NCBI RefSeq assembly: GCF_050433125.1
Contig: NZ_JBNPXV010000001.1
Span: forward strand, 372,001-436,000
From: Roseimarinus sediminis
GTDB taxonomy: Bacteria; Bacteroidota; Bacteroidia; Bacteroidales; Prolixibacteraceae
Length of the DNA stretch: 64,000 bases
Direction of reading: 5' to 3'
Of this stretch, positions 8,560 through 17,216 are shown one piece after another (positions within the stretch are counted from its first letter, which is position 1; the number at the start of each line of letters is the position of its first letter). The translations under genes were made by a program, and so were the position numbers. The notes under the pieces are model-generated. The model was not told where the DNA came from. It saw only the letters and a program-made list of their open reading frames with translations, and searched no databases.

Positions 8560-9423
8560 TTAATTGCTGAGGAGATAGCGCGCCAACAGGTGTCGTTTAT
8601 TGAATACTTCCACCTTGTCTGCCTGATAACGGATAAGCAGGCCTCTCTGCCGGCGATCGTATACAATAATCTCTTCTTGGTTGTAGCGTATCGTGTAGAT
8701 TGGTTTGTACAGCTTTTTTCCTCTCCAGTGATGGATCTCGATGGCATTTCCGGCAGGATGGGTGGTAATGATGAATGTTTTGTCGAGGTGGATTTGTCCG
8801 TTTTCCAGATAAAAGTGATCGCCCCATTTGGGTCTTTTCGATGTGGAATAATGGTTGGGACCATGCCTGAAAATGCGGTCGTGCCAACTCCAACCATTTT
8901 TCATAAACAGCCCTTCTTCATTTTCAATAATTTTAAATTGCGGCCACCTTTTGTAAGAGGATGCCAGCGTGTCGCCAGTTTGTTGAACATTAAACTGTTC
9001 GCGGTAGCGCGCCCTTTTTCTGGCTTTTGTTGATAAAACACCATCTTTCATTTGGTAGTAGGTATAATCGGAACGGCGGTTTGGGTAAGTCGATTCTTCC
9101 AGATGAAAGTCAGTACCGTGCTGAAGTTTCAGCAGTTTATCGACCCTGATGGAGAGGTTGAAATTCAGGTCAGCAAACAGGAATTCTCCAATAGCAAAAC
9201 CAACCAGGCGGTTTTGAACATCAATCGCTTTTTGGGTCGAATCGTTCACGGCAACTTTTTTGCTTTGCCTGATCAGATCAATTCTTAGCCCGTATAGATC
9301 ATAAGCGGGTTCAATACTCAACTTTACTGTTTGTGCTTCGAAACCTTCGACATCGATTTTCCTGTTCATTTGGCTTTTGCCCATCAATGGAAGCAACAGC
9401 AGTAGGTAGAATAGTGCCTTCAT
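8560..9423 (-). CDS. Uncharacterised secreted protein
   Basis: A 287-residue protein with an N-terminal signal peptide (MKALFYLLLLLPLMGKS); no family recognised. The start is at 9423, where the signal peptide begins; a longer frame to 9474 exists but would put 17 residues ahead of the signal. The mature part is charged, beta-rich and full of Tyr/Arg/Lys (YYQMKDGVLSTKARKRARYR and IVYDRRQRGLLIRYQADKVE), without predicted membrane spans or Cys motifs. It is convergent with tdh, the stop codons being separated by one base. It diverges from rbfA. Confidence 0.55.
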   Translation of the reverse strand: MKALFYLLLLLPLMGKSQMNRKIDVEGFEAQTVKLSIEPAYDLYGLRIDLIRQSKKVAVNDSTQKAIDVQNRLVGFAIGEFLFADLNFNLSIRVDKLLKLQHGTDFHLEESTYPNRRSDYTYYQMKDGVLSTKARKRARYREQFNVQQTGDTLASSYKRWPQFKIIENEEGLFMKNGWSWHDRIFRHGPNHYSTSKRPKWGDHFYLENGQIHLDKTFIITTHPAGNAIEIHHWRGKKLYKPIYTIRYNQEEIIVYDRRQRGLLIRYQADKVEVFNKRHLLARYLLSN

Positions 9424-9530
9424 CTTTGTTTTTGATAAGCACTCACAAGTTTCGTTCCACACAAAAATTGGCACCTGCTTGCAAGTTCCTGTACGAAATA
9501 TTTTTTCCTGTTCAATTCATTAGAAATCGC

Positions 9531-9538
9531 TAACTTTG
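9531..9538 (+). promoter_or_regulatory. Promoter -7 box of the rbfA operon
   Basis: TAACTTTG fits the Bacteroidota TAnnTTTG -7 element, 21 bp before the rbfA ATG. The -33 partner is weak. Confidence 0.4.
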
Positions 9539-9559
9539 TCTTGTTTTTAAATTAGTAAG

Positions 9560-9898
9560 ATGTATTCGATACGACAAAATAAAGTTTCAAGATTAATACA
9601 AAAAGAGCTGGCTTCGTTTTTTCAGCAGCAAAGCAGGGAATCGTTCCGGGGTAAAATGATCTCGGTAACCGTAGTAAGGGTTTCGAAAGACATGTCGGTG
9701 GCCAAAGTCTACCTGAGTATTTTTCCTTCGGAGGATGCTGAGGTAACACTGGAACTGATTAAGCAACTGGCGGGCCAGGTTCGGGGCGAACTGGGTCGAA
9801 AAGTAGGAAAGCAACTCAGGGTAATTCCGGAGTTGAGTTTCTATCTTGACGATAGCCTCGATTACATTGATAACATTGAAAAGGCCCTCAACAACTAA
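9560..9898 (+). CDS. rbfA: Ribosome-binding factor A
   Basis: Small KH-like 30S maturation factor of 112 residues. The N-terminus (RQNKVSRLIQKELASFFQQQ) and the middle strand MISVTVVRVSKDMSVAKVYLS, followed by LRVIPELSFYLDDSLDYIDNIEKAL, match RbfA along its full length. It binds helix 1 of 16S rRNA in the pre-30S particle and is needed for 5'-end processing and cold adaptation. It heads a likely operon with a methyltransferase (11-bp gap) and an ABC permease that starts at the next base after the methyltransferase stop. Confidence 0.93.
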   Translation: MYSIRQNKVSRLIQKELASFFQQQSRESFRGKMISVTVVRVSKDMSVAKVYLSIFPSEDAEVTLELIKQLAGQVRGELGRKVGKQLRVIPELSFYLDDSLDYIDNIEKALNN

Positions 9899-9909
9899 CT
9901 TCTGTAAAA

Positions 9910-10722
9910 ATGCAATACGATCCCATCAAGCGAAGCCTTGGCTCCGTTTTCAATAAATCAACCAGTTTACGTCGCTTGTTTTACCGTTTGCTTGACCTTT
10001 TGCTGCTGCGTTCGTGGCACATTCGTCGTGAGCTGAAACGTTGGAACAATCCGGAAAAACCGCATATCCTCGATGCCGGCTCAGGCTTTGGACAGTACAC
10101 CTACCGCATGTCGAACCTGTTCAGGCAGGCCCGCATAAAGGCTGTTGATGTAAAGGAAGAACAGGTAGCCGATTGCAATGGTTTTTTCGGGCGCATCGGG
10201 CGAAACGAGCGGGTGGTCTTCGAAGTAGCTGATCTTACGCGCTTTGATGAGCCCTCGACCTACGATCTGGTGCTTTCTGTCGATGTAATGGAACACATCG
10301 AAGAAGATGTGCAGGTTTTTCGCAATTTCTACAGCTCGATGAAGGAAAACGGCATGTTGCTGATATCGACCCCTTCGGATCAGGGGGGCTCCGATGCACA
10401 CGATCACGAAGGCGACGAAGTGTCGGGCTTTATCGATGAGCATGTACGCGACGGATACAATATCGAAGAAATTAAGGAAAAGCTCCGAAGTGCCGGATTC
10501 AGAGAGATTTATGCCCGTTATCAGTACGGAAAGCCTGGCAGCCTGTCGTGGCGCCTTTCGATGAAATATCCCATCAAACTACTGGGAGTAAGTAAAATAT
10601 TCTTTGTTGTCCTGCCGTTTTATTATCTGCTTACCTTTCCGGTGAGTGCCCTGTTGAACTGGCTCGATCTGAAAATTGAACATCGTACCGGTACAGGATT
10701 AATCGTTACAGCATTCAAATAA
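9910..10722 (+). CDS. Class I SAM-dependent methyltransferase
   Basis: A 270-residue Rossmann-fold methyltransferase. Motif I is LDAGSGFGQYTYRMS (SAM-binding Gly-rich loop), an acidic end of strand 2 is seen in KAVDVKEE, and DLVLSVDVMEHIEED is the motif IV/post-motif region of the Methyltransf_11/25 type. A C-terminal hydrophobic segment (IFFVVLPFYYLLTFPVSALL, about residues 229-248) could tether it to the membrane. The substrate is unknown. It sits between rbfA and a LolE-like permease, so a role in the envelope or in lipid/quinone methylation is possible but not shown. Confidence 0.8.
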   Translation: MQYDPIKRSLGSVFNKSTSLRRLFYRLLDLLLLRSWHIRRELKRWNNPEKPHILDAGSGFGQYTYRMSNLFRQARIKAVDVKEEQVADCNGFFGRIGRNERVVFEVADLTRFDEPSTYDLVLSVDVMEHIEEDVQVFRNFYSSMKENGMLLISTPSDQGGSDAHDHEGDEVSGFIDEHVRDGYNIEEIKEKLRSAGFREIYARYQYGKPGSLSWRLSMKYPIKLLGVSKIFFVVLPFYYLLTFPVSALLNWLDLKIEHRTGTGLIVTAFK

Positions 10723-11943
10723 TTGAATTTTCCACTTTACATAGCCCGCCGATACCTTCTTTCAAAGAAGTCGCGAAATGTGGTGAACATCATTTCAGGA
10801 ATTGCCATGCTTGGAGTAGTGGTTGGCACTACGGCGCTGGTGGTGGTCTTATCGATTTTCAACGGGCTCGATGTACTCATCAAATCGTTCTTCAGTTTTT
10901 TCGATCCTGAAATTAAAATTACACTGAACGAAGGGAAACAGTTCGATCCGAATAATGCCCTCTTCGAGCAGATTAAAAACGACGAATCGGTCATTCACTT
11001 TTGCGAAGTGGCCGAAGAAATTGCTCATTTCCGCTTCGAAGGCCAGCAATACATTGCCCGTATCAAGGGGGTTGAAGATGAGTACCTCGAAATGAGTGGC
11101 GTTGGTGAAGTAATGTACGATGGCGATCTGCTGCTTAACGATGGCAATTTCGACTACACCATCATTGGCAGGGGACTGGCATACAACCTGGGAGTGGCAG
11201 TCAATTTTATCCGTCCCATTCATATTTCGGTTCCCCGAAAAGGACGGACTTCTTCGGTCTTGTTAAATCCTTTCCGGCAGCAACATGTGTACCTGGGAGG
11301 AATTTATGCCGTTGGCCAACAGGAAGTAGACGATCAGTATGCCTTAATTCCACTGCACATGGCCCGCGACCTGCTTGACATGGACGGCACGGTAAGCTCG
11401 GTGGAGTTGGGACTTGCCGAAGGAGTGGATGTGAAGAAATTTCAGAAGAAAATTCAGCATTTACTGGGCGACGAATTTTTGGTCCAGAACCGTTATCAAC
11501 AACACGAATCGTATTATCGCGTGGCACAAAGTGAACGATTCTTCATCTTTCTAACCCTTTCATTCATCCTCATCATTGCCTCGTTCAACCTCGCCAGTTC
11601 TATTTCGATGCTGATACTCGACAAGAAGAAAGACATCAACATCCTGATTAGCCTGGGGCTTACCAAAAAGCGACTGGGAAAAATATTTTTATACGAAGGA
11701 ATGCTGGTTTCAACCATCGGAGCCCTTATCGGACTCGTACTTGGTATTTTAATCTGCTATGGCCAGATTCATTTTGGCTGGCTGAAATTTCCCGGAAATT
11801 TTGCTGTTGAATATTACCCGGTCGACGTGAGAATTCCAAGTCTGATCGTGATTGCCATTACCGTTTTGCTCATCGGATCGATTGCTTCATGGCTGCCCGT
11901 TAAACTTCTGCCGCGCCGATTCTTCCGGATCAACGAAGAATAG
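10723..11943 (+). CDS. ABC transporter permease, FtsX/LolE-MacB type
   Basis: A 406-residue inner-membrane permease with the four-helix MacB/LolE topology: helix 1 at about 20-48 (GIAMLGVVVGTTALVVVLSI), a large periplasmic domain (about 50-265), then three helices with the FtsX domain at the C-terminus (FFIFLTLSFILIIASFNL, GALIGLVLGILICYG, PSLIVIAITVLLIG). LolC/E-type proteins extract lipoproteins from the inner membrane, and this is the usual annotation for the Bacteroidota homologue next to rbfA. The ATPase partner (LolD-like) is not in the window. The start codon is TTG and directly abuts the preceding TAA, implying translational coupling. Confidence 0.82.
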   Translation: MNFPLYIARRYLLSKKSRNVVNIISGIAMLGVVVGTTALVVVLSIFNGLDVLIKSFFSFFDPEIKITLNEGKQFDPNNALFEQIKNDESVIHFCEVAEEIAHFRFEGQQYIARIKGVEDEYLEMSGVGEVMYDGDLLLNDGNFDYTIIGRGLAYNLGVAVNFIRPIHISVPRKGRTSSVLLNPFRQQHVYLGGIYAVGQQEVDDQYALIPLHMARDLLDMDGTVSSVELGLAEGVDVKKFQKKIQHLLGDEFLVQNRYQQHESYYRVAQSERFFIFLTLSFILIIASFNLASSISMLILDKKKDINILISLGLTKKRLGKIFLYEGMLVSTIGALIGLVLGILICYGQIHFGWLKFPGNFAVEYYPVDVRIPSLIVIAITVLLIGSIASWLPVKLLPRRFFRINEE

Positions 11944-11946
11944 GGC

Positions 11947-13533
11947 CTAAAATATGGCGCCAATAATCTGAACAACAATAATTAACAATACCATGGCCAG
12001 CGGATAAACCGTGGCATAAGCCTCCGAAGGTGCATTGGTTTTGGTCATGGTATCTACAGCCGCCAAGCCCGGTGTGCTGGTCATACTGCCGGTGAGGGCA
12101 CCCAGCATACTGAGCAGGTTGATTTTAAAAAACAGACGGGCAATAATGGTGGTTGCGATCATTGGAACTAGGGTGATAATGGCACCTGCAATGAACATAT
12201 TGATACCGTTTTGCATAAAAATATCGACCAGCTCGGCACCTGCCGAAGTTCCAACGGCGGCCATGAAAAACAGCAGTCCGAATTGTCTGATCAGCTGGTT
12301 GGCGGCACTGGTCATGGTCCATAAAATGGGTCCTGTTTTGCCAATGCGGCCCAGCATCAGGCCGGCGAATAATACACCACCGGTTAAGCCGGGGCTAAAA
12401 TTGAAGTTGCCAAACGAAAGGTTGATTTTTCCAATAAGTACCCCTGCAATGATGCCCATGGCGATGGGCAGAAAATCGGTATCAGACAGGCGGCGGTCAT
12501 CGTTTCCGAAGATGTTTACCACCTGCTTCATGTTTTCGGTACCACAGGCGATCATCAGTTTGTCGCCAAAATGAATGCGCGAACCGGGCGATGGAGATAT
12601 GTTGATGCCTGCCCGGGTAATGCGGGTGATGGTTGCTCCGTAATTCTCATTCAGGTTCAGCTCCCCAATGGTTTTATTCACATATTCCTTGTTGGTAACA
12701 AGCACTCTGCGTACATCGAACTGTTTTGAAAGCGGAAATTCAACATCGGTTTCATGGCCAATAAGCAAACTGATGCGTTTGAGCGCCTCACGATCGCCAA
12801 CTGCTTTAATGATGTCTCCTTTGTGAAGAATGGTTTGCGGAGTGGGTGTTACCGCCACGCCTTCGTGCATTACCCGCGAAACCACGGCCTTGGTCATAAA
12901 GCGGATGCGCAGATCGCTGATCGATTTATCGATTACGTTTTCATTTTCGACGATGAAATTGGCTTTTAATATCTCAGGAAAATCAGATTTCAGGGCTTCA
13001 TTGTATTCTTTTTCGGCCTGTTTCACATTCGTCTTCATTAATTTGGGAAGAAAACTGACAAACAGAATGACCCCGATCACCCCAAAAGGATAAGCCACCC
13101 CATAACCGATTGAGGCCAGTGGAGAACCGGTTGTATCGATGGCTGCTGCCAGACCGGGCGTACTGGTCAGTGCTCCTGTGAGTAAGCCAATGCCGATGTT
13201 GGCATCAATGTCGAAAAGATAAATAACGCCCAGCGTGGTCAATCCGGCAACAATGATTAAGGTACTTGCCAGAATGGCCAGGTTTTTACCATGTTTTTTA
13301 AATGAATCGAAAAAACCGGGTCCGGCCTGGATGCCAATGGTGAAAATAAACAGAACCAGCCCGATTTGCTGAAAGTCGTGTGGAATAATCACTCCATAAT
13401 GCCCAAAAACCAGCGCAATGAAAATTACTGCCGATACATCGAGCGATATTCCTTTAATTTTAATTCTGCCTAAAAGAAACCCGAGGGTAACAATCAGAAA
13501 AAAAGAAAAATAGATGTTGCTGAAAAGGCCCAT
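11947..13533 (-). CDS. Putative transporter of the aspartate:alanine exchanger/YidE-YbjL family
   Basis: A 528-residue inner-membrane protein built from two homologous membrane halves (residues about 5-165 and 360-528) separated by two TrkA-C (RCK-C) regulatory domains. Each half carries the family signature TGALTSTPGLAA or TGSMTSTPGLAA. TrkA-C motifs are visible as VLHKGDIIKAVG-type and SRIHFGDKLMIACG strands. Family members exchange amino or dicarboxylic acids (AspT) or have unknown substrates (YidE/YbjL). It is monocistronic and convergent with the LolE-like gene (3 bp between stops). A TAACTTTG box on its strand at 13556-13563 may be the promoter. Confidence 0.87.
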   Translation of the reverse strand: MGLFSNIYFSFFLIVTLGFLLGRIKIKGISLDVSAVIFIALVFGHYGVIIPHDFQQIGLVLFIFTIGIQAGPGFFDSFKKHGKNLAILASTLIIVAGLTTLGVIYLFDIDANIGIGLLTGALTSTPGLAAAIDTTGSPLASIGYGVAYPFGVIGVILFVSFLPKLMKTNVKQAEKEYNEALKSDFPEILKANFIVENENVIDKSISDLRIRFMTKAVVSRVMHEGVAVTPTPQTILHKGDIIKAVGDREALKRISLLIGHETDVEFPLSKQFDVRRVLVTNKEYVNKTIGELNLNENYGATITRITRAGINISPSPGSRIHFGDKLMIACGTENMKQVVNIFGNDDRRLSDTDFLPIAMGIIAGVLIGKINLSFGNFNFSPGLTGGVLFAGLMLGRIGKTGPILWTMTSAANQLIRQFGLLFFMAAVGTSAGAELVDIFMQNGINMFIAGAIITLVPMIATTIIARLFFKINLLSMLGALTGSMTSTPGLAAVDTMTKTNAPSEAYATVYPLAMVLLIIVVQIIGAIF

Positions 13534-13655
13534 GACAATTGTTTTAAAAACTGTGCAAAGTTATGTTTTTAAATACAGGCTTGTCATTGGCCCGGCAAAA
13601 CAATTTTTTATAAGCCCCATTTCTTAATCAAAAGAAAACATGGAAATGCCAGTAT

Positions 13656-14366
13656 TTATGTTGTAAGCAAAAACGATAAATCGTCACCCGCATTCAGCTC
13701 TTTAGGACGAATTCCTTTCTTAAACAAACGGGCAGGAAGTTTTCCACGCAAATGTAATGCGCTGTTTTCGAGCAGGAGCATGCTTCCTTCGCGAAGGCCT
13801 AGCACATGCATTTGGGGGTTGATTTCGATGAATTCGCTGATGCGCTGTTCTCTTGTTTCGCCTGCATGGCCTTCGGGATTGGCATCGAGGTAATGCGGAT
13901 TGATTTGAAACGGAACCAGATTCAGTACATCGAAGCCGAGCGGGTCGATAATGGGCATGTCGTTGGTGGTTCGGATGCTTGGGCAGGCAATATTCGATCC
14001 GGCACTCCAGCCGACATAAGGTGTACCCGCTGTAACTTTTTCCCTGATGGCTTCGATGAGTCCCTGGTCGCGCATCATTCTGACCAGCTGCCAGGTATTG
14101 CCACCGCCCACTACAATGGCTTCGGCGTCGGCAACAGCCTGCATCGGATCGTCGAAGTGATGAATGCTGACAATGCGGTGCCCTATTTCGTTAAAACGCT
14201 CATTTACATTTCGTTCGTATTCGTCGAACGAAAAAGTTACCGCAGCAAAAGGAATGAAAAGGGCTTTGACTGCCGTACTGCCCAGAAATTGCTGAATATC
14301 GTATTTCGGATAATCGAGATAAGGCTCACCGGCCATGGTTGAATTGCTGATTAACAAAAGTCGCAT
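13656..14366 (-). CDS. pepE: Peptidase E (alpha-aspartyl dipeptidase), family S51
   Basis: Cytosolic serine dipeptidase that cleaves Asp-X dipeptides. The 236 residues match PepE (E. coli 229) along the whole length. The nucleophilic Ser is in GWSAGSN, preceded by the oxyanion-region glycines in IVVGGGNTWQL; the catalytic His lies in INPHYLDANPEGHAGETRE. Start placed at 14366 (MRLLLISNS), because this Met begins the first beta strand; the 22 residues available upstream are unrelated. Monocistronic. Confidence 0.92.
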   Translation of the reverse strand: MRLLLISNSTMAGEPYLDYPKYDIQQFLGSTAVKALFIPFAAVTFSFDEYERNVNERFNEIGHRIVSIHHFDDPMQAVADAEAIVVGGGNTWQLVRMMRDQGLIEAIREKVTAGTPYVGWSAGSNIACPSIRTTNDMPIIDPLGFDVLNLVPFQINPHYLDANPEGHAGETREQRISEFIEINPQMHVLGLREGSMLLLENSALHLRGKLPARLFKKGIRPKELNAGDDLSFLLTT

Positions 14367-14485
14367 AATTGAAGGTTTTAATGAAGAACAAAGATAAGGG
14401 CATCCTGTTTTCGAAACAATGCTTTCGCTCATTCATCCAATATTTATCAACTTCAATTTGCTTGACCGGCCCCTGATTTTTAAGC

Positions 14486-14519
14486 AAAAAAAATCCAGAC
14501 TGTACACCAGCCTGGATTT
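14486..14519 (-). terminator. Intrinsic terminator after the beta-barrel gene
   Basis: Read on the minus strand, an 8-bp stem AAATCCAG/CTGGATTT is followed by eight T. It lies 18 bp after the stop of the gene ending at 14537. Confidence 0.8.
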
Positions 14520-14536
14520 AAAAATGATGTATGTAA

Positions 14537-15478
14537 TTAAAAGGTGAAGGTAAAACCGAGAGTTACCGGAGTTGTTAGGGGGCCTTTTCCGTCTTCGAAC
14601 AGGGGCGTGTTGTAATAAGTAGCAAAAATGCCTACGTCATCGAAGCCAATTCGGGCGGTATATCCCCAGCGAACAGGAGCAATGTTGTGGTCGCTGCGGT
14701 CTTTGTTCTTCTCGTTCCCGATTTTTGTTTTGGTATGGTCGCCCAGTTTCAGTCCGCCAATTAAGCCGCCGGCGATGAACATGCGATCCTCTCCATGGTT
14801 TCCGGGTATCTGAATTTCAAGCATTAGCGGAGCCGTCAGGTACACTGTTGACAGCTTGCTCTTTCTGAAATCATTTTCAGGCAGGGCAATGGGCTGAATC
14901 ATTCCGCTTTCATCACGTGCAATGGTAAACCGGTTGCGAAATTTGTAGTCGTTAAAGTTCAGTCCAAGTCCGGTTACAATTCCAACATACGAACCAAAAC
15001 CAAAGCTGTATTCGGCAAAATTCCAGTTGAATTCGAACGATTTTTCTGCCCTGGTATCCAAAAAAGCAGGTGTTCCTTCGGGATACATCGAATAATCGGT
15101 GTTGTACAGCAGATTGCCACCAATCTCTAAACCGCTCCAGTGTCCGTCGAATTTTTTCTTCCGGTTGATTTTAATGGTCTCAATCTTGTTGTTTTCTTTG
15201 TCCCATGCTCCTTCTTCCCATTGGCTTTCAAAATCTTCCAGTTTCTCAACATCAATGGTGGTGTTGTTGCTGTCGCTGATAATTTCAACATTGTGTTTTC
15301 CTACACGAATCTGAACGGTGTCCTTTTTCGGGCTTTTTGTTGTGCTTTGCTCAACATTGAGTTCTTCTTTTTCGATGAGGATGTCAAATTCATCGGTGCT
15401 TGTTTTGCTTGTGGTCGTTTGTGCGTAAGCTGTGCTTAAAAAGAAACTGATGACGAATAAAATACTAAGTGTTTTCAT
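14537..15478 (-). CDS. Outer-membrane beta-barrel (porin-family) protein, probable ECF sigma target
   Basis: A 313-residue exported protein (signal peptide MKTLSILFVISFFLSTAYA). Residues 20-100 form a Thr/Ser/Lys/Glu-rich, probably unstructured periplasmic stretch. Residues from about 108 (FDGHWSGLEIGGNLLY) onward look like an eight-strand barrel of the outer-membrane-beta-barrel PF13568 type, ending in VTLGFTFTF with the terminal Phe. Its function is unknown. The promoter region carries GTAAC-N17-CGTC, the same arrangement as upstream of the ECF sigma gene at 26743-27228, which suggests envelope-stress or ECF control. It is followed by a strong terminator. Confidence 0.75.
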   Translation of the reverse strand: MKTLSILFVISFFLSTAYAQTTTSKTSTDEFDILIEKEELNVEQSTTKSPKKDTVQIRVGKHNVEIISDSNNTTIDVEKLEDFESQWEEGAWDKENNKIETIKINRKKKFDGHWSGLEIGGNLLYNTDYSMYPEGTPAFLDTRAEKSFEFNWNFAEYSFGFGSYVGIVTGLGLNFNDYKFRNRFTIARDESGMIQPIALPENDFRKSKLSTVYLTAPLMLEIQIPGNHGEDRMFIAGGLIGGLKLGDHTKTKIGNEKNKDRSDHNIAPVRWGYTARIGFDDVGIFATYYNTPLFEDGKGPLTTPVTLGFTFTF

Positions 15479-15529
15479 GGCTATTTATTTTTCTGTTTGT
15501 GTTTTCTGTGTTAATGTTTCTGACCGTAT

Positions 15530-15555
15530 GACGGCAAAGGCCGGAAAAATGTTAC
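15530..15555 (-). promoter_or_regulatory. ECF-type promoter (GTAAC-N17-CGTC)
   Basis: On the minus strand a TGTAAC -35 box (GTAAC at 15551-15555) is followed 17 bases later by CGTC (15530-15533), 52 bp upstream of the ATG at 15478. The T-rich spacer start (ATTTTT) is also shared with the promoter at 27255-27279. Confidence 0.5.
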
Positions 15556-15571
15556 AGCAGCTTTTGAAAAA

Positions 15572-16453
15572 TTATTCGCCCTGAAGAGAATGTATGACTA
15601 ACTGGTTGACAGCAAGATTAAAATCGGAAAGTGAATTCCTGTTTTTTTCCCGGGCCAGATCGCCTGCCCGTTTTACTCCGCCCAGATATATTTTACTGAG
15701 CATCCCTAGTCCGGCCACGTAGCCGGTAATGTAATAGCCATGATAAAACTGGTGTACACTAAAGCCAAGCAGCGATGCATTGATCAAAAAGTTCAGCATG
15801 CCTTCGCCTGCTTTGCCTGCATATACCTGACCCGATCCGGGAATGAAGCGCGATAGGTTTTCGGCTTTACGGGGATTTTTGATTTTAGGAAGTTCGTTCT
15901 GATACAATGAGTCGGTAAGCGCGTTCAGCTGTAAAGCCTGTTCCTGGTCAACAGCCGTTTTGCTAAAATAATGCTGAAGTGTGGCACGGGCGTCGTTCCA
16001 GTTGTGTTGTTCGTTGAGGCAAAGTGTTTTTAGCGGAAGGAAACTAAGCCAGGTGTTACTGTCGCCCGAGCGTGCCAAAAATTCATCGATTTTCCAAAGT
16101 GCTTTTTGGGCTTCACCATTCAGGTAAGTGCAAAGGGCAAGTTCGTAATTTACAAGCGCATAAAGCGTATCCGTACTATTTGAAAAATAGATGGATTGCA
16201 GGTTTTCAGCAGCACGTTCATATTCGCCGTTTTCTTTATAGCAAAGCGCTTTATTGAATTGCAGACTTTGAATTCTTCCGGCGTCTGATTCATAAAAGAT
16301 GCACCGCTCATATTCAATGGCCGCTTCAAAGTAGTTGGCACTGGCAAAGAGGCTGTCGGCTTTTCCTTGCCCGGCAAAGCTACCTGAAATAGTTACGCAA
16401 AGGAATGTGCAAATGAAAAAGAACCTGCTGATGCATGACTTGTTGGTATTCAT
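15572..16453 (-). CDS. TPR-repeat protein with C-terminal TM2-like membrane module (paralogue B)
   Basis: About 293 residues. After a signal-like segment (FFFICTFLCVTISGSFA) come TPR-type helical repeats at roughly 35-175 (SLFASANYFEAAIEYERCIF and YKENGEYERAAENLQSIYF). A hydrophobic module follows, beginning SRFIPGSGQVYAGKAGEGMLNFL. The PGSGxxYAGKxGxG motif resembles the TM2 domain turn, and the two or three segments after it are probably membrane helices. It is the last gene of a four-gene operon and starts inside the 3' end of its paralogue: ATG at 16453 (or 16462) while the upstream gene stops at 16380, an overlap of 74-83 bp. No function is known; membrane-anchored scaffolding in the periplasm is a guess. 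Confidence 0.65.
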   Translation of the reverse strand: MNTNKSCISRFFFICTFLCVTISGSFAGQGKADSLFASANYFEAAIEYERCIFYESDAGRIQSLQFNKALCYKENGEYERAAENLQSIYFSNSTDTLYALVNYELALCTYLNGEAQKALWKIDEFLARSGDSNTWLSFLPLKTLCLNEQHNWNDARATLQHYFSKTAVDQEQALQLNALTDSLYQNELPKIKNPRKAENLSRFIPGSGQVYAGKAGEGMLNFLINASLLGFSVHQFYHGYYITGYVAGLGMLSKIYLGGVKRAGDLAREKNRNSLSDFNLAVNQLVIHSLQGE

Positions 16454-17216
16454 TTTCGACAATTTTAGCGGTCATTACTGATCCGTAGATGTTTGAAACA
16501 TAGGAAGCAGCAAAAGCGCTTCCGAAGGCAAGGGTTTTAATGTGAGTCGCTCCCAGTTTGTTGTAGTTTTCCCAGGAAATAAGGCCCAGACCGGCGGTAG
16601 CAATAAACGCTGCTATGCCCTGTCCTGTTTTCCCTGCATATATTTTTCCGCTCCCGGGAACAAGGGCCGAAAGCAGACCCGCCACCACCGGCGATTTGGC
16701 GCGATGTTGCTCCAGTTCGAGGGTAATATTTTTAAGGCTGCTGAGTGGTTCATAAATCACAGAAAGTGAAGAGTCGATGCTTTGCCAGTTTTTAGCTGCA
16801 AGCGCATAGTGTCCATTGAGCACATTGATGCCGTTGAGTTCGAAATTTCGAAGTGTCCTAACTGAGCCTTCTTTGGCATCAATTTCACTAAAAATGGAAG
16901 TCGCTCTTTCGTATTTGTTGTTGAAAATACAATTGCTGCCTGCAAAAAAGCGCGATTTCAAATAAAAGTCCGATTGCCGGCTTACCTTTAACAAGGCTTC
17001 GGTCGATAAAACTAGTTCTTTCAGGTGGTAGTGGGCCTGACCTTTGAAATGATGGAGTGAGTCGTTGTAGCTGGTACGGCTGCTGTCGAGTAAAAAAGTT
17101 ACCTCGCGATAAGCACCCTGGTTCAGCAAATGCTCAATGAATCGGCTGTCGGCTTTTTTCTGGCCGGCAGCGGCCAGGGTAATCAACAGTAAGCACTGTA
17201 TGAAAATGGTCTTCAT
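16380..17216 (-). CDS. TPR-repeat protein with C-terminal TM2-like membrane module (paralogue A)
   Basis: A 278-residue exported protein (MKTIFIQCLLLITLAAAG). Residues about 25-175 are alpha-helical with TPR-like pairs (RFIEHLLNQGAYREVTFLLD; FEL-GINVLNGHYALAAKNWQ). At about 185 begins a hydrophobic module, VAGLLSALVPGSGKIYAGKTG, continuing with GLGLISWENY and AFGSAFAASYVSNIYG. The same module, PGSG-YAGK-G, is present in the next gene, so the two are tandem paralogues. The ATG overlaps the yidD-like stop by 4 bp (ATGA), which indicates translational coupling. Function is unknown. Confidence 0.65.
   Translation of the reverse strand: MKTIFIQCLLLITLAAAGQKKADSRFIEHLLNQGAYREVTFLLDSSRTSYNDSLHHFKGQAHYHLKELVLSTEALLKVSRQSDFYLKSRFFAGSNCIFNNKYERATSIFSEIDAKEGSVRTLRNFELNGINVLNGHYALAAKNWQSIDSSLSVIYEPLSSLKNITLELEQHRAKSPVVAGLLSALVPGSGKIYAGKTGQGIAAFIATAGLGLISWENYNKLGATHIKTLAFGSAFAASYVSNIYGSVMTAKIVENEYQQVMHQQVLFHLHIPLRNYFR

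Noticed and set aside
12035..12574. 179-residue plus-strand frame opposite the transporter gene
   Set aside because: It is antisense to strongly supported membrane-transporter sequence; its Pro/Met/Ile-rich translation is typical of an antisense shadow.
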